Of a DNA stretch of 64,000 nt, positions 1 through 9,173 are shown one piece after another. The notes under the pieces were generated by a model. That model made no database searches, had not been told where the DNA came from, and saw only the letters and a list, made by a program, of their open reading frames with translations. The position numbers were made by a program, and so were the translations under genes. This DNA is from Methanolobus chelungpuianus. GTDB taxonomy: Archaea > Halobacteriota > Methanosarcinia > Methanosarcinales > Methanosarcinaceae. The stretch lies in NCBI RefSeq assembly GCF_024500045.1, contig NZ_JTEO01000010.1, forward strand, positions 1 to 64,000. The letters are read 5' to 3'. Each line of letters starts with the position of its first letter. Position 1 is the first letter of the stretch.

Positions 1-99
1 TATTTCGGAATCGATTATGAGATTGTGTGGGATGTTGTTGGCAATCGTCTGATTGGTTTAAGGGATTCTATCCGGGCAATTCTAATTGAGATAGATTGA
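1..99 (+). CDS. possible C-terminal end of a gene entering from the left edge
   Basis: Frame 1 is open from the first base to a TGA at 97-99 and would encode about 32 residues rich in Ile, Asp and Val. No start codon is available, so it could only be the tail of a gene lying outside the window. I recognise no family, and an open stretch this short can arise by chance, so this is a weak call. Confidence 0.3.
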   Translation, partial: YFGIDYEIVWDVVGNRLIGLRDSIRAILIEID

Positions 100-1218
100 G
101 CAGGAAAACTTTTAACCCATCCCAACGGGAATCGAACTTTGTGTGGAAAAGATTCAGATAATCCTTACAGGCTCCACACAGATCTGTAACCAAAAAATGC
201 ATGCTGCAGAAGGGATAACCTGAGCAAATAAGATAACAAATAGCAATCCATAATTCAGCTTCTTGTCGCACCTCCATTCTCAACATGATCCTTAATCCTT
301 GAGTTTTTCTCAAGAATCAGGATATAGGGATTTTCAAACTGCTGAAAACGGGAATTTTATTCCGCCGAGGACACTTAATGATGGCCTTAGTAAATCCATA
401 TAATTCGTTTGTGGGCTTTTGTACATGTAGGCATGGAATATCTGGTTACACTGAAGATAGACTTACAGGAGAATTATGTGGAATTAACAAAAACTCTAGC
501 ACATTGTTAACTTATTTTCTAAAACAATGGAACATGCAATGTCAAGAATCCTTTAAACATTGTTAACATTGAGTCTTTCATATCTACTTCTAATCCATCT
601 GCAGCCTGTTACCAAGACAGATATAACACAACTGATATCTGATATTGTCAGCCTTCGTGTAACCTGATAGAATGCTCACAGTATCCAGTGCATTCTGATT
701 ATCTTCTCTCACTTTTTTTGCTAAACAGTCATTGATCTAACATCAATTATCATCTCAGTGCACCATCACCTCCATGCTTTATGTTCATTCGTCACCGTGA
801 CCGTGCCGAAGGCACAAACGCCTGACAATAAGCAATAGCAAAAACCTGCTATGAATCACAGTGACTTAAGCAAAAAAGTAGTGTCATTAGACAATGTGTC
901 AAGAAAAGGTGTCATCATAATAGTGTTAAAGTTATTTGCAGAAATCCGTTTCTCACCTATTCGGAAGTGTAATATTCTCTCCAGAAAACAAGTTGCAATG
1001 ATAAATATGGTTTAATCAACCTCCATTGTTCGTGAGAGAGTTCTCTGAATTTCATTCCTATCACTATAATACCATCATGAAAACGTTATCTATAGTTTTG
1101 GCATAAGTTCGATACTCTTAAGCTTAATCAGAATTGAATATATAGCTATAAGATTACTTGGATTAACGTTAACTGTTTTATCACTTTATACCTAGTTGAT
1201 TGTAAATATGAAGATAAT
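100..1218. other. AT-rich intergenic flank, no convincing gene
   Basis: About 1.1 kb with only short open frames that lack ribosome binding sites and look like chance. The only regularity I saw is an 11-base direct repeat ACATTGTTAAC at 501-511 and 557-567, each copy containing the palindrome GTTAAC. The stretch lies downstream of the integrase gene and may be the remains of an integrated element, but I found no attachment-site pair. Confidence 0.5.
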
Positions 1219-2508
1219 TTAGAAGTTTCCCTCTTCATTCATTTTCTCCATCCATTTGTAATCATCCATATTCCCACCGCCATATTTGAAATACTCCTCC
1301 TCATCTTCCTGTTGCGCCTTCAATTTCTTCTGTTTGGCTTTTTGGTATGCCATTATTTTTAGTTCTGTTGCACTGATTCCAAATTCATCCAGCACTTGTA
1401 TGACTGATTTACGGGTGATCTCTTCAGGTGTTTCAACTAACTGGTTATCGTCTTGATGCAAGAAAAGCTTGCAATTGGAACATTTTGCATAGCTATATGG
1501 ATTTACTGTCTGGCAGTTGTTACACTTAATAGTTCTCAACTCATTTTTCACGTCTTCTTCTTCAGTAATCTTAATGCCATATGCTTCACAGATGGCTCGG
1601 TCCTGCATATCTTCGGATACATGTACATAATTCTCTGTCATCCTGCTGCTTGGTTTCCATCCAAACTGTTTTTTCAGTATCTGATCAGATACTAGTGGAG
1701 CCATATGCGTGATCTTGGTGTGCCTGAAGAGATGTGGGAAAACATTTTTTTCAATTTTTGCGTCTCTTGCGGCATTCTTTACAATACGGTATGCTTGTCG
1801 AGTGCTTAATCTCTTAACATCATTTGAAACAAACAAAGGATCAGATGGCTTTTTAGAAGGATGGTCATCAAGGTAATCATTCAGATAGACAACAGAATCC
1901 TTTAGCCTTATTGGTCTCTCACCTGTCTTGCCTCTAACACGGATATACATACCCCTGTTATCTTGTTTTAGATCACCATAATTGCTATTCTCTATCAGCT
2001 CTCCGATTCTTCCACCAGTATCATAGAACATTGCAACAAGTGTTTTATCACGTGTACTTTTACATTTAGAGATCATCAAATCGATCTCTTCGATTGTCAG
2101 CACATCATCAGATGTGTATTTTCTTGGTTCCGTCTTGCATTTGATCCACTTGACCGGCTCTGGCTTATAATCTGTGCTATAGATATACTTGAAAAAGGTT
2201 TGTACAATCATTTTTTCAGTATTAAGGGCAGAATCAGATATTTTCCTGCTTAATAGATAATCTTCCAATTCATGAGCAGTCATCTCTTCATATGGTTTTT
2301 GGATTGATAAAGACAGTCTGTGTAGCACATTAATTGTATTATAAATAGTCTTAAATGAGTGTTTTCTATTTCGCCTGCAGTTTCTAGAATATCTTCCTAA
2401 TGTTTCTCTTTGTTCAGGCAACAATTTCTTTCCAATTCGCCAGTCCCCTTTTTTATATTTTACATCATCAGCAATCCATTTATCAATTAGTTGCTCATAA
2501 TCTATCAT
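1219..2508 (-). CDS. tyrosine recombinase / integrase (XerC/D type) with C-terminal zinc ribbon
   Basis: A 429-residue site-specific recombinase that would cut and rejoin DNA through a 3'-phosphotyrosine. An N-terminal SAM-like core-binding domain spans roughly residues 20-120 and the catalytic domain roughly 135-305. The catalytic set is visible: Arg167 in GGRIGEL, Lys194 in the beta-hairpin, His259 and Arg262 in HLFRHT, Trp284 in the usual His/Trp position, and nucleophile Tyr294 in TENYVHV. After the catalytic domain come Cys329, Cys332, Cys343 and Cys346 in two CxxC pairs, which look like a zinc ribbon, then a Lys/Glu-rich tail. The gene sits alone in an AT-rich region, diverging from the hdrA fusion, which suggests a chromosomal or element-borne integrase rather than a housekeeping XerA. 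It appears intact. Confidence 0.9.
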   Translation of the reverse strand: MIDYEQLIDKWIADDVKYKKGDWRIGKKLLPEQRETLGRYSRNCRRNRKHSFKTIYNTINVLHRLSLSIQKPYEEMTAHELEDYLLSRKISDSALNTEKMIVQTFFKYIYSTDYKPEPVKWIKCKTEPRKYTSDDVLTIEEIDLMISKCKSTRDKTLVAMFYDTGGRIGELIENSNYGDLKQDNRGMYIRVRGKTGERPIRLKDSVVYLNDYLDDHPSKKPSDPLFVSNDVKRLSTRQAYRIVKNAARDAKIEKNVFPHLFRHTKITHMAPLVSDQILKKQFGWKPSSRMTENYVHVSEDMQDRAICEAYGIKITEEEDVKNELRTIKCNNCQTVNPYSYAKCSNCKLFLHQDDNQLVETPEEITRKSVIQVLDEFGISATELKIMAYQKAKQKKLKAQQEDEEEYFKYGGGNMDDYKWMEKMNEEGNF

Positions 2509-2611
2509 ACAATCACCAATAGAGTTATTTATATATTTATCTATCTTGATAATAAGTTTTGCAGATAGGATGACTTAATTATAATCTTCTCTGCAAAAGG
2601 AAGCCACTAAA

Positions 2612-4966
2612 ATGCGGATCGGTGTCTACATCTGTCACTGCGGGCTGAACATAGCTCATGTAATCAACGTCAGATCCCTTCAGGAGAAGGCAGGCAGCTT
2701 AGAGGATGTTGCAGTTGTCAGGGATATCCAGTTCATGTGCTCCGATTCAGGGCAGGATGCTATTATCGAGGACATCAAGGAGAACAAGCTTGACCGCATA
2801 CTGGTGGCTGCATGCTCTCCACACCTGCACGAGCCTACCTTCAAGAGAGTGCTCACAAAGGCCGGGCTCAATCCGTTCATGCTTGAAATGGCCAACATCA
2901 GGGAGCAGTGTTCATGGGTGCATCAGGAAGAGCCTCAGATGGCCACGCAAAAGGCCTTCGACCTTATAAGGATGGGAGTCGCCAGGCTGCGGTTGCTTGA
3001 TCCCCTCCAGGTCCAGAAAGTACCGGTCACCAAAGATGTGCTTGTCATCGGGGGAGGTGTTGCAGGCATCGAGGCCGCGCTGACCCTGGCGGATTCCGGC
3101 TACCATGTGGTCATGGTCGAAAAGGAGCCCACCATCGGCGGTAAGATGGCCCTGCTCAACGAGGTCTTCCCAACCAACGACTGCTCTATATGCGTGCTGG
3201 CGCCCAAGATGACCGATGTGCAGAACCATCCGAACATCGATCTCATCACTATGGCAGAGGTTAGCGAGGTCACGGGGTCCGTGGGCAATTTCCACGTTAC
3301 CGTGAAGCGCAGGCCAAGGTATGTGGATGAGGACAAATGCAAGGGCTGTGTGGAAGAGTGCGGACGCGTGTGCCCTGTGGAGATGGCCAATCCCTTCGAC
3401 TCCGGTCTCGGGAAGACAAAGGCCATCAACATGCCCATACCCCAAGCGGTCCCGCAGGTGGTCTATATCGATAGTAAGTACTGTGTGGGATGCGGTCTCT
3501 GTAAACAGGCATGCCCTGCAGATGCCATTGATTATACTCAGCAGGAGGAAAGTCTTGAATTCACTGTCGGGGCCATCATCCTTGCAACAGGATACAGTCT
3601 CTTCGATGCGGCACGCAAGACTGAGTACGGATATGGTTTGTATCCGGACGTGATAACAAATATGGAGCTCGAGCGACTGCTCAATGCAGCCGGTCCCACA
3701 AGAGGGAAAGTGGTGGTCCCTTCCACAGGCCAGATACCCGGAAAGGTGGCCTTCATCCAGTGCGTGGGTTCAAGGGACGAGAAGGTCGGCAACCCATACT
3801 GTTCCAGGGTCTGCTGCATGGCCAGCATGAAGAATGCACAGCTGCTTAAGGAACGCTATCCCGATATTGAGATCAGTATCCACTATATTGATGTCCGTGC
3901 ATCCGGGGAGATGTACGAGGAATATTACGCAAGGACCCAGTCCATGGGTATAGATTTCATCCGGGGCAGGGTGGCGGAAGTGATGCCTGATGCCGCCGGC
4001 AGGCTCTACCTGCGCTATGAGGACACCCTGGCAGGCGAGGTCCATGAGGAGCCCTATGACCTTGTTGTACTGGCGACCGGCCTGGAGAATGTCCCTGATG
4101 CAGACCGGATATCACGCGTGTTCAACCTTTCCCGTCGTCCGGACCGGTTCTTCTCAATAGCCCATCCCAAGATGAAGCCGGTGGATTCCCATGTAAAGGG
4201 TATTTACATAGCAGGCTGCGCCTCGGGACCCAAGGAGATACAGGTCTCCATAGCTCAGGGCAGTGCTGCAGCCTCCAAGGCAATGCAGCTACTTTCAAAG
4301 GGTGAGCTGGAGTCCGATCCTCTCAGCGCCCACGTGGAAGCCGATGCATGTATAGGATGTGGCATCTGTGAGGATGTGTGCAAGTTCAATAAGATAAGCA
4401 TGGTTGACCGCAAGGCGGTTGTGGAAGAGCTGTCCTGCATGGGCTGTGGTGCATGCAGCGCCTCATGCCCCTCGGATGCAATAACCATGCGCAACAGCAC
4501 CGATGAGCAGATTATGGCGCAGATCCAGGCAGCCACCGAGGTAAGGTCGGAGTTCCCGCTTATAATAGCGTTCCTGTGCAACTGGTGCAGCTACACATGC
4601 GCAGACCTTGCAGGTACGTCAAGGATACAGTACCCCACCAATATCAGGCCCATCAGGGTCTCCTGCGCCGGACGCGTGGACCCCGCATTCGTGCTTGAGT
4701 CTTTCGAGCGCGGGGCCGACGGCGTGCTGGTTGCCGGTTGCCGGCTGGGAGAGTGCCACTACGTATTTGCGAACTATCATGCTAAGCACAGGATGGAATC
4801 CCTGCAGAAAGTGCTGGATGATATCGGTATAGCTCCGCAGCGCCTTCGGGTCGAGTGGATATCCGCAGCAGAAGGTGAAAGGTTTGCAAACTCCATCCGG
4901 ACCTTCGTGGAAGAGCTGGAAAAGATTGGTCCGATAGGTTCGGAACTGCAGGAGGGGCCGCAGTGA
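2612..4966 (+). CDS. hdrA: heterodisulfide reductase subunit A fused to MvhD-type subunit
   Basis: A 784-residue soluble iron-sulfur flavoprotein. An N-terminal HdrA domain with CHCG is followed by an FAD-binding Rossmann motif GGGVAG near residue 147 and the HdrA-specific NDCSIC cluster motif near 190. An inserted ferredoxin pair comes next (first motif CKGCVEECGRVCP has one extra residue between cysteines), and a C-terminal ferredoxin pair lies near 577-620. From about residue 640 the chain becomes an MvhD domain, with CNWCSY, a C-GRVDP segment and GECHY. HdrA carries the bifurcating FAD and MvhD normally delivers electrons to it, so the fusion makes a two-in-one electron entry module. From memory, HdrA2 of Methanosarcina has a similar fusion. 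The downstream polyferredoxin overlaps by 4 bases. A TATA-like TTATAAT lies near 2577 and GGAAG precedes the ATG. Confidence 0.93.
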   Translation: MRIGVYICHCGLNIAHVINVRSLQEKAGSLEDVAVVRDIQFMCSDSGQDAIIEDIKENKLDRILVAACSPHLHEPTFKRVLTKAGLNPFMLEMANIREQCSWVHQEEPQMATQKAFDLIRMGVARLRLLDPLQVQKVPVTKDVLVIGGGVAGIEAALTLADSGYHVVMVEKEPTIGGKMALLNEVFPTNDCSICVLAPKMTDVQNHPNIDLITMAEVSEVTGSVGNFHVTVKRRPRYVDEDKCKGCVEECGRVCPVEMANPFDSGLGKTKAINMPIPQAVPQVVYIDSKYCVGCGLCKQACPADAIDYTQQEESLEFTVGAIILATGYSLFDAARKTEYGYGLYPDVITNMELERLLNAAGPTRGKVVVPSTGQIPGKVAFIQCVGSRDEKVGNPYCSRVCCMASMKNAQLLKERYPDIEISIHYIDVRASGEMYEEYYARTQSMGIDFIRGRVAEVMPDAAGRLYLRYEDTLAGEVHEEPYDLVVLATGLENVPDADRISRVFNLSRRPDRFFSIAHPKMKPVDSHVKGIYIAGCASGPKEIQVSIAQGSAAASKAMQLLSKGELESDPLSAHVEADACIGCGICEDVCKFNKISMVDRKAVVEELSCMGCGACSASCPSDAITMRNSTDEQIMAQIQAATEVRSEFPLIIAFLCNWCSYTCADLAGTSRIQYPTNIRPIRVSCAGRVDPAFVLESFERGADGVLVAGCRLGECHYVFANYHAKHRMESLQKVLDDIGIAPQRLRVEWISAAEGERFANSIRTFVEELEKIGPIGSELQEGPQ

Positions 4967-6276
4967 CGGGACCGGAAGGCTCAAAGGAGGAAGAGTCTCT
5001 CTCTGTAAGCAGGGAAATGGATGTGGATGGCTCCCGTTTCATTTACCGTCTGATCACTGACAGATCGGTTAAGCTCCTTGATTACGATTACAAGCGCTGT
5101 ATGGGATGCGGTATCTGTGTGGGGCTCTGTCCCACGAAAGCCTTGGAGCTCGGGCCAATAAAGGAGATAGCCACCGGCCTCGATGCGCCACCGGTGATGA
5201 TGGACCTTGATAAGTGCACCTTTTGTTCCATGTGCGCAAGCTTCTGCCCGGTGGATGCTTTCAGGATGAGCCAGGAAGGGGATCTTCCTGAGCAGGAGAA
5301 TTTCCCGGAACTGGACACGCATGTCCGCATGAATGAGAAGTGTCTTCCCTGTGCTATCTGCAGGGCAGCCTGCCCGGAAGATGCGATCGATGTGGAATTC
5401 ACCTTCAGGAAAAAGGAAGAGATAGCTCCGTTCAGGGATAGGTCAGGAGGGGATGCCGAAGGCGAGATAGAGATCGATACGGACAAATGTAACTTCTGCG
5501 GCCTTTGCGCAGAGTTCTGCGACGCCTTCCTCCTTGTGGAAAAGGAACCAACGCCCACAGACCCGAACCCATTCGAGCTCCTGCTTGTGGATGAGGACAA
5601 GTGCGATTACTGCGTGCTCTGCCAGGACCTCTGTCCCGAGGATGCCATCCGCGTAATAGGGGAAAAACGCGGTGAGGCTCCGAAAATCGAAGGAAGGCTT
5701 GTGGTGGATGATGACAAATGCACCAGATGCACATGGTGCCAGGCAGTATGTCCCTACGAGGCAGTCGATATCAAAAAACCTTTTGAGGGCGAGCTTACTC
5801 TCATTGACGCCAACATCGGCAAATGTGACCCTCAGGGCTGCCACGGATGCTTCAATGTCTGCCCCTCGCATCTGTGGTACGTGCCTGGGGATGGCAAGAA
5901 CAACATCGCGATAAAGGAGGATTACTGCATTTACTGCGGCGCATGTGTAAATGCCTGTCCCAAGGATGTAATGAAGGTCTCACGTACCGGGGTTTCCCAT
6001 ACAGGCATCCCCGATTCGCCATGGGCGGGCCAGTGGCGGGACGCAGTGGACTTCATAAAGACCGGAAAGCGCAACTATCCTGACATCTCAAGAACACTAT
6101 CCGTAGAAAAAGAGCTTCCACGGGAGCATATTGAAGTGGAACTGCCTGATATCGACCCTTCCCATCTGGAAGCTGCAAAGAAGCGCCTGGAAAAGGCAAG
6201 CTCGCTGCTCAGCAGTCCTAAGTTCAGGAAAGATGTAGAGGCGAAAGTAAAGGAATCAGGTGCAGAGAAACAATAA
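4963..6276 (+). CDS. polyferredoxin with eight [4Fe-4S] motifs (FwdF/MvhB-like)
   Basis: A 437-residue electron-wire protein, translationally coupled to the hdrA-mvhD fusion by a GTGA overlap; the GTG start is preceded by GGAGGGG. Eight cysteine clusters can be counted. Five are classical CxxCxxCxxxCP (starting CMGC, CTFC, CLPC, CDYC, CTRC), as is the last (CIYC). The fourth (CNFCGLCAEFCD) lacks the proline. The seventh is stretched, with the first cysteine followed by a CxxC spaced by three residues. FwdF of formylmethanofuran dehydrogenase also has eight clusters in tandem pairs, so an FwdF-type role linking several redox modules is plausible. The last 80 residues are charged and cysteine-free. 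I infer that it carries electrons between HdrA-MvhD and a ferredoxin partner or the FwdB-like protein encoded on the opposite strand. Confidence 0.88.
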   Translation: MTGPEGSKEEESLSVSREMDVDGSRFIYRLITDRSVKLLDYDYKRCMGCGICVGLCPTKALELGPIKEIATGLDAPPVMMDLDKCTFCSMCASFCPVDAFRMSQEGDLPEQENFPELDTHVRMNEKCLPCAICRAACPEDAIDVEFTFRKKEEIAPFRDRSGGDAEGEIEIDTDKCNFCGLCAEFCDAFLLVEKEPTPTDPNPFELLLVDEDKCDYCVLCQDLCPEDAIRVIGEKRGEAPKIEGRLVVDDDKCTRCTWCQAVCPYEAVDIKKPFEGELTLIDANIGKCDPQGCHGCFNVCPSHLWYVPGDGKNNIAIKEDYCIYCGACVNACPKDVMKVSRTGVSHTGIPDSPWAGQWRDAVDFIKTGKRNYPDISRTLSVEKELPREHIEVELPDIDPSHLEAAKKRLEKASSLLSSPKFRKDVEAKVKESGAEKQ

Positions 6277-6370
6277 AGCGCGATCAGGCTGCAAATTACA
6301 AAAGAAATACAAAAATAAAGCCTAAGCGGTCCCCGGTGGATATCAGGGTCCCGCACGGCTTACTTTAATA

Positions 6371-6559
6371 TCAGTGGCTTTCAGCATACCTCTGGGCAAG
6401 CGTGGCTCTTCTGAGCCTGTGCTGCACCTTCTGTTTGTCCCAGTTGTAGCGTTCGGCCAGGAACACTATGAGCCTTTTCTTGGATGCTCCTTTGAGCCCG
6501 TTGGCCTCCATCATCTCATCCACAAAGGCTTTCTGCTGTTCCTTTTCAAGCTCGGCCAT
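6371..6559 (-). CDS. small basic helical protein at the end of the hdr operon
   Basis: A 62-residue protein that I cannot assign to a family. Its ATG shares one base with the stop of the upstream FwdB-like gene (TGATG), and a GGAGGG lies at the right distance inside that gene, so translational coupling is likely; a start two codons upstream at 6565 is possible. The sequence is highly charged, Lys/Arg-rich in its second half, without cysteines or membrane segments, and probably two or three helices. Position and coupling suggest an accessory or assembly factor for the complex, but that is inference only. Confidence 0.65.
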   Translation of the reverse strand: MAELEKEQQKAFVDEMMEANGLKGASKKRLIVFLAERYNWDKQKVQHRLRRATLAQRYAESH

Positions 6560-8025
6560 CAGCATCCCTCCGCTTTGATCTTAGTGACAGTCGCCGTTGC
6601 GATGGGCAGTTTCCTGCCAGTGAGTATAGTGCCTTCAGGCACCTTTTCCACCTTGTATCGCATATCCATGCTGCCTTTCTCCGAATCCAGCCTTACAGTG
6701 CCGCCTTTTTTCAGTCTGAGGCTTTTGACCATGCCCCTGTCAAGAAGCACAAAGCCGTTGTCATCAGGCTGGCTGAACCACATGAAGGGGTTATACATAT
6801 ATTCCAGCGTGCAGGCACCATTCTGCTGTGCAGGGACAGTTCCGCACTCCATCCTGCAGTATTCCGGCTTCCGGTTCTCACTGGCCAGGGTCTCTATCAT
6901 TCGCTCATGCAGGTAGCCATGCACTTGCCTGTGATCGAAGCCGTCCGCCCCCAGCTCTCTGCTCAGCATGGATATTGCATCTATGCCGTCAATGCCCTGC
7001 CCGCTGTTCTCTTGGAGCTTCCCTTCTGCATTGATGAATGTACCTTTCTTTCGGTAAAGGGGCTCGGTGGCTATGACCACATCGGCTATCGCATTAACAG
7101 GGCTGTCCCGAGAGCTTATCACGATCAGATCCTCAAGCTTCTTGAGCACTTCGACTGCCCTGCTGGTATCGGGCATCAGTTCGACGGGATCACTGTCAAG
7201 CAGTACAAGTGTCCTGATATCTCCTCTCTCGATCCCGCTCATTATCTGTGAGATACCCATCATCCCGGCCCTGCTCTTTGCAAGCCTGTCCGCGCCTTCG
7301 CTGTTCACGAAAGGCTTCATGACCTGCAACCTTGCTCCGGTATCAAGTGCAATGTTGAGCAGTTGCTGTATGTGGCAGGGATCGGTATGGGGGTGCACAT
7401 CCGTTATTATGAGGGAACCGCTGTCAAGGTCCAGTTCTGCACACTGCTCAGGGCTCAGTTTCCTGTTCTCATGAGCAAGATGCAGTTCAGTTCTACCTGC
7501 GGATATGATATATGCGCCGTTGCGCTTTGCAGCCAGCAACCTCCTGACCAGCAGCGGATACTGCACATAGGGGTCTATGAAGAGGACGATCTTTTCTGCG
7601 TTCTCTATGTCGATGAACGGCATGCCCTCAAGATGAGGATGGCACTCGGGCGGCAGTTGGGCGTAGACCGGGATGCCGGTGTGCACTACAGTACCCAGGG
7701 TCTCTGCGAGCTTCATGAATGCTATGTGCTCCTCGCAGGTAGTGTTACCTACTGAGAGCATGGCTATCTTTCCGGCACCCTTGAGCCTTGAAGCGGCTGC
7801 CCTGACTGCATCCTCAGTGCCGCAATCCTGGCCCTCAGCTTTGCCTGAGACAAGCCTGGAATAGTAGTGAGGCAGTCTCATCCCGAACCTGCAGAGTTTT
7901 CCCAGGTTAACCGGACTGCTTTTCAAAAAGTCGACACTGACAGCACCCTTGTCACTCTCCCTGATGTAAAGGCCGCAGCCGATGCTGCATCCTGGGCATA
8001 CTGTAGTGTATATGCTCTCTTTCAT
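6559..8025 (-). CDS. FwdB/FdhA-like molybdopterin oxidoreductase-family subunit with C-terminal FwdD-like domain
   Basis: A 488-residue member of the molybdopterin oxidoreductase family. An N-terminal [4Fe-4S] motif CPGCSIGC with a fourth Cys in GKLC occupies residues 9 to about 44. The core follows, then a GTFINAEGKLQ segment typical of the family near residue 345, and from about 405 a dinucleotide-binding C-terminal domain like FwdD. It is shorter than FdhA (about 680) and longer than FwdB (about 430). Aligned by eye to FwdB, the Mo/W-ligand Cys position (SVCHGP) is occupied by Tyr in IPVYAQ, although a Cys-His pair occurs a few residues later in PPECHP. Catalytic competence is therefore uncertain. 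It starts 4 bases inside the FdhB-like gene. It may oxidise formate or formyl groups, or may only scaffold electron transfer. Confidence 0.82.
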   Translation of the reverse strand: MKESIYTTVCPGCSIGCGLYIRESDKGAVSVDFLKSSPVNLGKLCRFGMRLPHYYSRLVSGKAEGQDCGTEDAVRAAASRLKGAGKIAMLSVGNTTCEEHIAFMKLAETLGTVVHTGIPVYAQLPPECHPHLEGMPFIDIENAEKIVLFIDPYVQYPLLVRRLLAAKRNGAYIISAGRTELHLAHENRKLSPEQCAELDLDSGSLIITDVHPHTDPCHIQQLLNIALDTGARLQVMKPFVNSEGADRLAKSRAGMMGISQIMSGIERGDIRTLVLLDSDPVELMPDTSRAVEVLKKLEDLIVISSRDSPVNAIADVVIATEPLYRKKGTFINAEGKLQENSGQGIDGIDAISMLSRELGADGFDHRQVHGYLHERMIETLASENRKPEYCRMECGTVPAQQNGACTLEYMYNPFMWFSQPDDNGFVLLDRGMVKSLRLKKGGTVRLDSEKGSMDMRYKVEKVPEGTILTGRKLPIATATVTKIKAEGC

Positions 8026-9173
8026 TTCAGCATCACCTCCAGGAAAGGCGGCCTGGTGAGATCCATGCCCGGCTCATAGTTGCGCTTCTTCTGGGCAGGA
8101 TCCGCAAAGCGCCTGAAGATGCTGGTTACCGGGATATCCACCGGGCATACATCTGAACATTGTCCACAGCCGATACAGCTGTCGGAAAGATGGAGCAGGC
8201 GGACCATATGGTACATGCTCATCCGGTAGTTGTCTGCAAGACTGTGGAACATGGTGCATTTGGAATCTTCGCCGCATGTGCATACAGGGCAGACCTCCTT
8301 GCAGGCCCCGCAGTGGATACAGTCAGCGAACTGCTCCATGTAATATGTGAGACGCTCCTGGTCGGGTATCCCGGTAAAGACCCTTTCTTTCCATTCGTCT
8401 CCCAGCTTGAGCATGGCGCTGTTGACCTTTTCCCTGATAGCTATAGCTTTCCCGTCAGCAGGCCGGACTTCCACAAATCCGACATCAATGGCATTATCAA
8501 GCAGGCGTTTACCCTTCTCGTTCATGACCTCGCAGAAGGTGGCACTTCCTGCCACCTCACCGATGACTCCCCAGTTACCGCATGCAAGGTCGGCACTTGT
8601 GGGTATCTTCACGGTGCAGTAGCGGCAGTTCTCACGCCTTCCATAGCCTGCGTCCTCGAGCTCGTCTATGGATATGGCTTTCTCTTCCCCGTCCTTTGTC
8701 CTGAAGATGAGCTTGCCCTTCTCGATCTCCTCACCGGCTACATCCTCCGGGTCTGTCTCATACATCCTGACGAGCATCTCCCTGGTGACCACGGGATGCA
8801 TCGTCCCTCCGCAGTTGAGTCCCACGATGTATGTGCTCTCAAGATCGACCCCATTACGCTTGGCCTGCTCGATGACACCCCTGACATCGCATGGTTTGCC
8901 CGGCATGGCTATCTTCCTGCCCGCGGCATATTTTGCCAGGTTCACGGGCACTGCATGCATGCTGCCTCCGGATGCCAGCACTTCCTGCACATCGTCTGTG
9001 ATCACTGGTATGGCTTCGTACTCATCTATGCGCTTGAGCACGACCACGCCTTCCACAAGTCCTTTCTCAAGGGCTGCGGCCAGGACTGCGGTGACTAACC
9101 CACCGGATGCTCCCCTGCTCCGAACATCCGGATCGGTCGCGTATCCAATCAGTTTGTCCCCTACCCTGACCAT
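8022..9173 (-). CDS. F420-dependent oxidoreductase, FdhB/FrhB family, with C-terminal 2x[4Fe-4S]
   Basis: A 383-residue flavoprotein of the coenzyme F420 hydrogenase/dehydrogenase beta family, which moves hydride between F420 and an FAD/Fe-S chain. Seen: the family N-terminus with RGASGG, the MPGKPCDVRG segment, CRYC and ACGNWG in the central domain, and then two C-terminal clusters (CIHCGACKEVCP near residue 290 and CIGCGQCSDVCP near 340). The latter resemble the ferredoxin and HdrC-like ends seen in FdhB. Stop and start overlap those of its neighbours on both sides, so it is part of the same transcript as mvhD and the FwdB-like gene. In this setting it is the likely F420H2 entry point to HdrA through MvhD. 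Confidence 0.9.
   Translation of the reverse strand: MVRVGDKLIGYATDPDVRSRGASGGLVTAVLAAALEKGLVEGVVVLKRIDEYEAIPVITDDVQEVLASGGSMHAVPVNLAKYAAGRKIAMPGKPCDVRGVIEQAKRNGVDLESTYIVGLNCGGTMHPVVTREMLVRMYETDPEDVAGEEIEKGKLIFRTKDGEEKAISIDELEDAGYGRRENCRYCTVKIPTSADLACGNWGVIGEVAGSATFCEVMNEKGKRLLDNAIDVGFVEVRPADGKAIAIREKVNSAMLKLGDEWKERVFTGIPDQERLTYYMEQFADCIHCGACKEVCPVCTCGEDSKCTMFHSLADNYRMSMYHMVRLLHLSDSCIGCGQCSDVCPVDIPVTSIFRRFADPAQKKRNYEPGMDLTRPPFLEVMLK

Noticed and set aside
68-313. An 81-residue minus-strand frame
   Set aside because: No start signal, odd composition, and it overlaps the open plus-strand frame at the window edge; likely chance.
378-566. A 62-residue plus-strand frame with several cysteines
   Set aside because: No ribosome binding site, AT-rich flank, and no recognisable motif.
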